A DNA stretch of 64,000 bases. Source: Mycobacterium sp. BK086 (GTDB taxonomy: Bacteria > Actinomycetota > Actinomycetes > Mycobacteriales > Mycobacteriaceae). Below, one piece after another: positions 63,197-64,000 of the stretch (positions are counted from its first letter, which is position 1; the number at the start of each line of letters is the position of its first letter). The notes under the pieces are model-generated. The model did no database searches, was not told the origin of the DNA, and was given only the letters and a program-made list of their open reading frames with translations. The stretch covers positions 248,001 through 312,000 of the forward strand of contig SNWL01000004.1 of NCBI GenBank assembly GCA_004362315.1, read 5' to 3'. The position numbers were made by a program, and so were the translations under genes.

Positions 63197-64000
63197 CAGA
63201 AGTCATCCCGTTCGGCGAAGGCACCGTTGAACAGGAACTGCAGTGTGGACGGCGCGTCGACCTGAAGTTCGGTGAACGGCTCATAGGGGATGTAGGCGTT
63301 GTCGGTGACGAGGAACGGTGCACGGTACCAGGATCCGCCGAATTGCTTGCTGGGCAGATCCGGCAGGCCCCGGCAGTTCGGTCCGCCACCGGCGTTCACC
63401 ATCGGCAGGCTTTCCGGATACGTGTAGTTGGGCGCGCCGAGAATGAAGTTCGACGACGTGAACAGACCGGGCTTGGTACCACCCAGCACCGGGGCGAAGT
63501 TGCGGATCGCCTTCGTCACAGCCTTGAGCAGGCAACCGTATTCGGGCGAGTAGTCGCCGAGCACCTTCAGCGGGGCACGCAGCCGCTGAATGGCCGCGAT
63601 GTAATCGTCCTGCGCCGGTGCGAACGTGTCATACCCGTTGTTGGCCAGGCCGATTGCCGACATCAGCGACGCATTGAGGTTGTCCTGTTCGTCCACAACT
63701 GTCTTGCTGATCGTCGGGGTGTTGGTGAAAACGGTGACCAGGTCGGGTGCGGCGTCGGCATAGATATTGCCCACGGCCGCCGCCTTTTGCAGATCCGACT
63801 GCACCGTTGGCATCTTCGGATTCAGCTGGGCGGCAAGCTGATTGGTACCGCTCAGCAGCGCGCCGAGATCCTCGCCATGGCCACGCAGTCCTTCGCCGAG
63901 CGCGCTCAGGGTGGCGTTCAGATCCACCGGGTCGATCTTGTGCAACACGTCGGTCAGCGTCTGGAACAAGGTGTTGACCTCGAGCTGCACCGAGGAGGCC
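63196..64000 (-). CDS. mce4A: Mce4A, C-terminal part, cut by window edge
   Basis: At least 268 residues of the C-terminal part are present. The visible helical MCE-C domain and tail include YSPEYGCLLKAV and GPNCRGLPDLPSKQFGGSWYRAP, typical of MceA-type proteins with conserved cysteines. The N-terminal TM and MCE domain, the yrbE genes and any KstR-controlled promoter lie beyond 64000. Codons run unbroken to the edge. Confidence 0.9.
   Translation of the reverse strand, partial: ASSVQLEVNTLFQTLTDVLHKIDPVDLNATLSALGEGLRGHGEDLGALLSGTNQLAAQLNPKMPTVQSDLQKAAAVGNIYADAAPDLVTVFTNTPTISKTVVDEQDNLNASLMSAIGLANNGYDTFAPAQDDYIAAIQRLRAPLKVLGDYSPEYGCLLKAVTKAIRNFAPVLGGTKPGLFTSSNFILGAPNYTYPESLPMVNAGGGPNCRGLPDLPSKQFGGSWYRAPFLVTDNAYIPYEPFTELQVDAPSTLQFLFNGAFAERDDF

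Overview
The window is high-GC DNA from a mycobacterium, most likely a rapidly growing Mycolicibacterium-type species. The evidence is the mce4 operon, phoPR, the cyp51/cyp123 cluster, cpsA, otsA, haemophore-like and LCP-type proteins, and GlnR-, PhoP- and KstR-type operator sequences. Two blocks match conserved M. tuberculosis gene orders as I remember them: 4.8-24.6 kb (Rv0756c to Rv0771) and 49.1-64.0 kb (Rv3484 to Rv3499c). Between and around them lie lineage-specific accessory genes. No plasmid, phage, IS element, rRNA or CRISPR was seen.

Layout. 0-4.7 kb: an orphan sensor kinase with a haemophore-like exported protein, a divergent Gly/Pro repeat protein, an OmpR-type regulator, an AraC regulator and a methyltransferase. 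4.8-8.3 kb (minus): CMD protein, 3-hydroxyisobutyrate-dehydrogenase-like enzyme, SDR and aldehyde dehydrogenase. Facing it, 8.5-13.2 kb (plus): TetR, CYP123-like P450, SDR, CYP51, ferredoxin and a SnoaL-like protein, followed by an NDMA-type alcohol dehydrogenase behind a KstR-like box, then an old-yellow-enzyme reductase, a ketosteroid-isomerase-like protein and an SDR. Two matching palindromes control the divergent TetR/aldehyde dehydrogenase promoters. 17.9-21.0 kb: a YkcB/YkcC-like glycosyltransferase pair. 21.2-24.6 kb: HIT protein, phoR, phoP with a PhoP box, and a leaderless gene encoding a decapeptide-repeat protein. 24.7 kb: tRNA-Thr(TGT), followed by one intact and one nonsense-mutated HNH gene.

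25.7-34.7 kb looks like a lipid-catabolism island. It holds an EthD-like protein, an APH-type kinase, an SDR, a TetR, two medium-chain dehydrogenases and an ACAD10/11-like acyl-CoA dehydrogenase, then a translationally coupled pair: a lipoxygenase-like protein and an FAD oxidoreductase. The kinase plus acyl-CoA dehydrogenase is the split form of mammalian ACAD10/11 (4-hydroxy acid catabolism), and the neighbouring lipoxygenase-like gene suggests oxygenated fatty acids. 34.9-40.7 kb carries an exported metalloprotease, a lipoprotein, a sedolisin and a zinc-ribbon multi-pass membrane protein. 40.7-45.1 kb: a membrane molybdopterin oxidoreductase, a GAP/SfLAP protein, a GlnR-box ammonium transporter and a DUF427 protein. 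45.3-48.9 kb: a molybdenum hydroxylase whose large subunit converges on its small and medium subunits. 49.1-55.7 kb: cpsA, a dehydrogenase, an SDR behind an exact-consensus KstR-type box, a tandem triplet of small four-cysteine exported proteins, a 54-residue protein and otsA. 55.7-64.0 kb (minus): the distal part of the mce4 sterol-import operon, mce4A (cut by the window end) to mce4F plus two Mce-associated proteins, with every junction overlapping.

Functionally the window combines sterol uptake (mce4), sterol or terpenoid oxidation (cyp51 cluster) and fatty-acid handling with envelope and stress regulation (PhoPR, CpsA, OtsA). All functional calls are from reading sequence and remembered family motifs; no database search was run.
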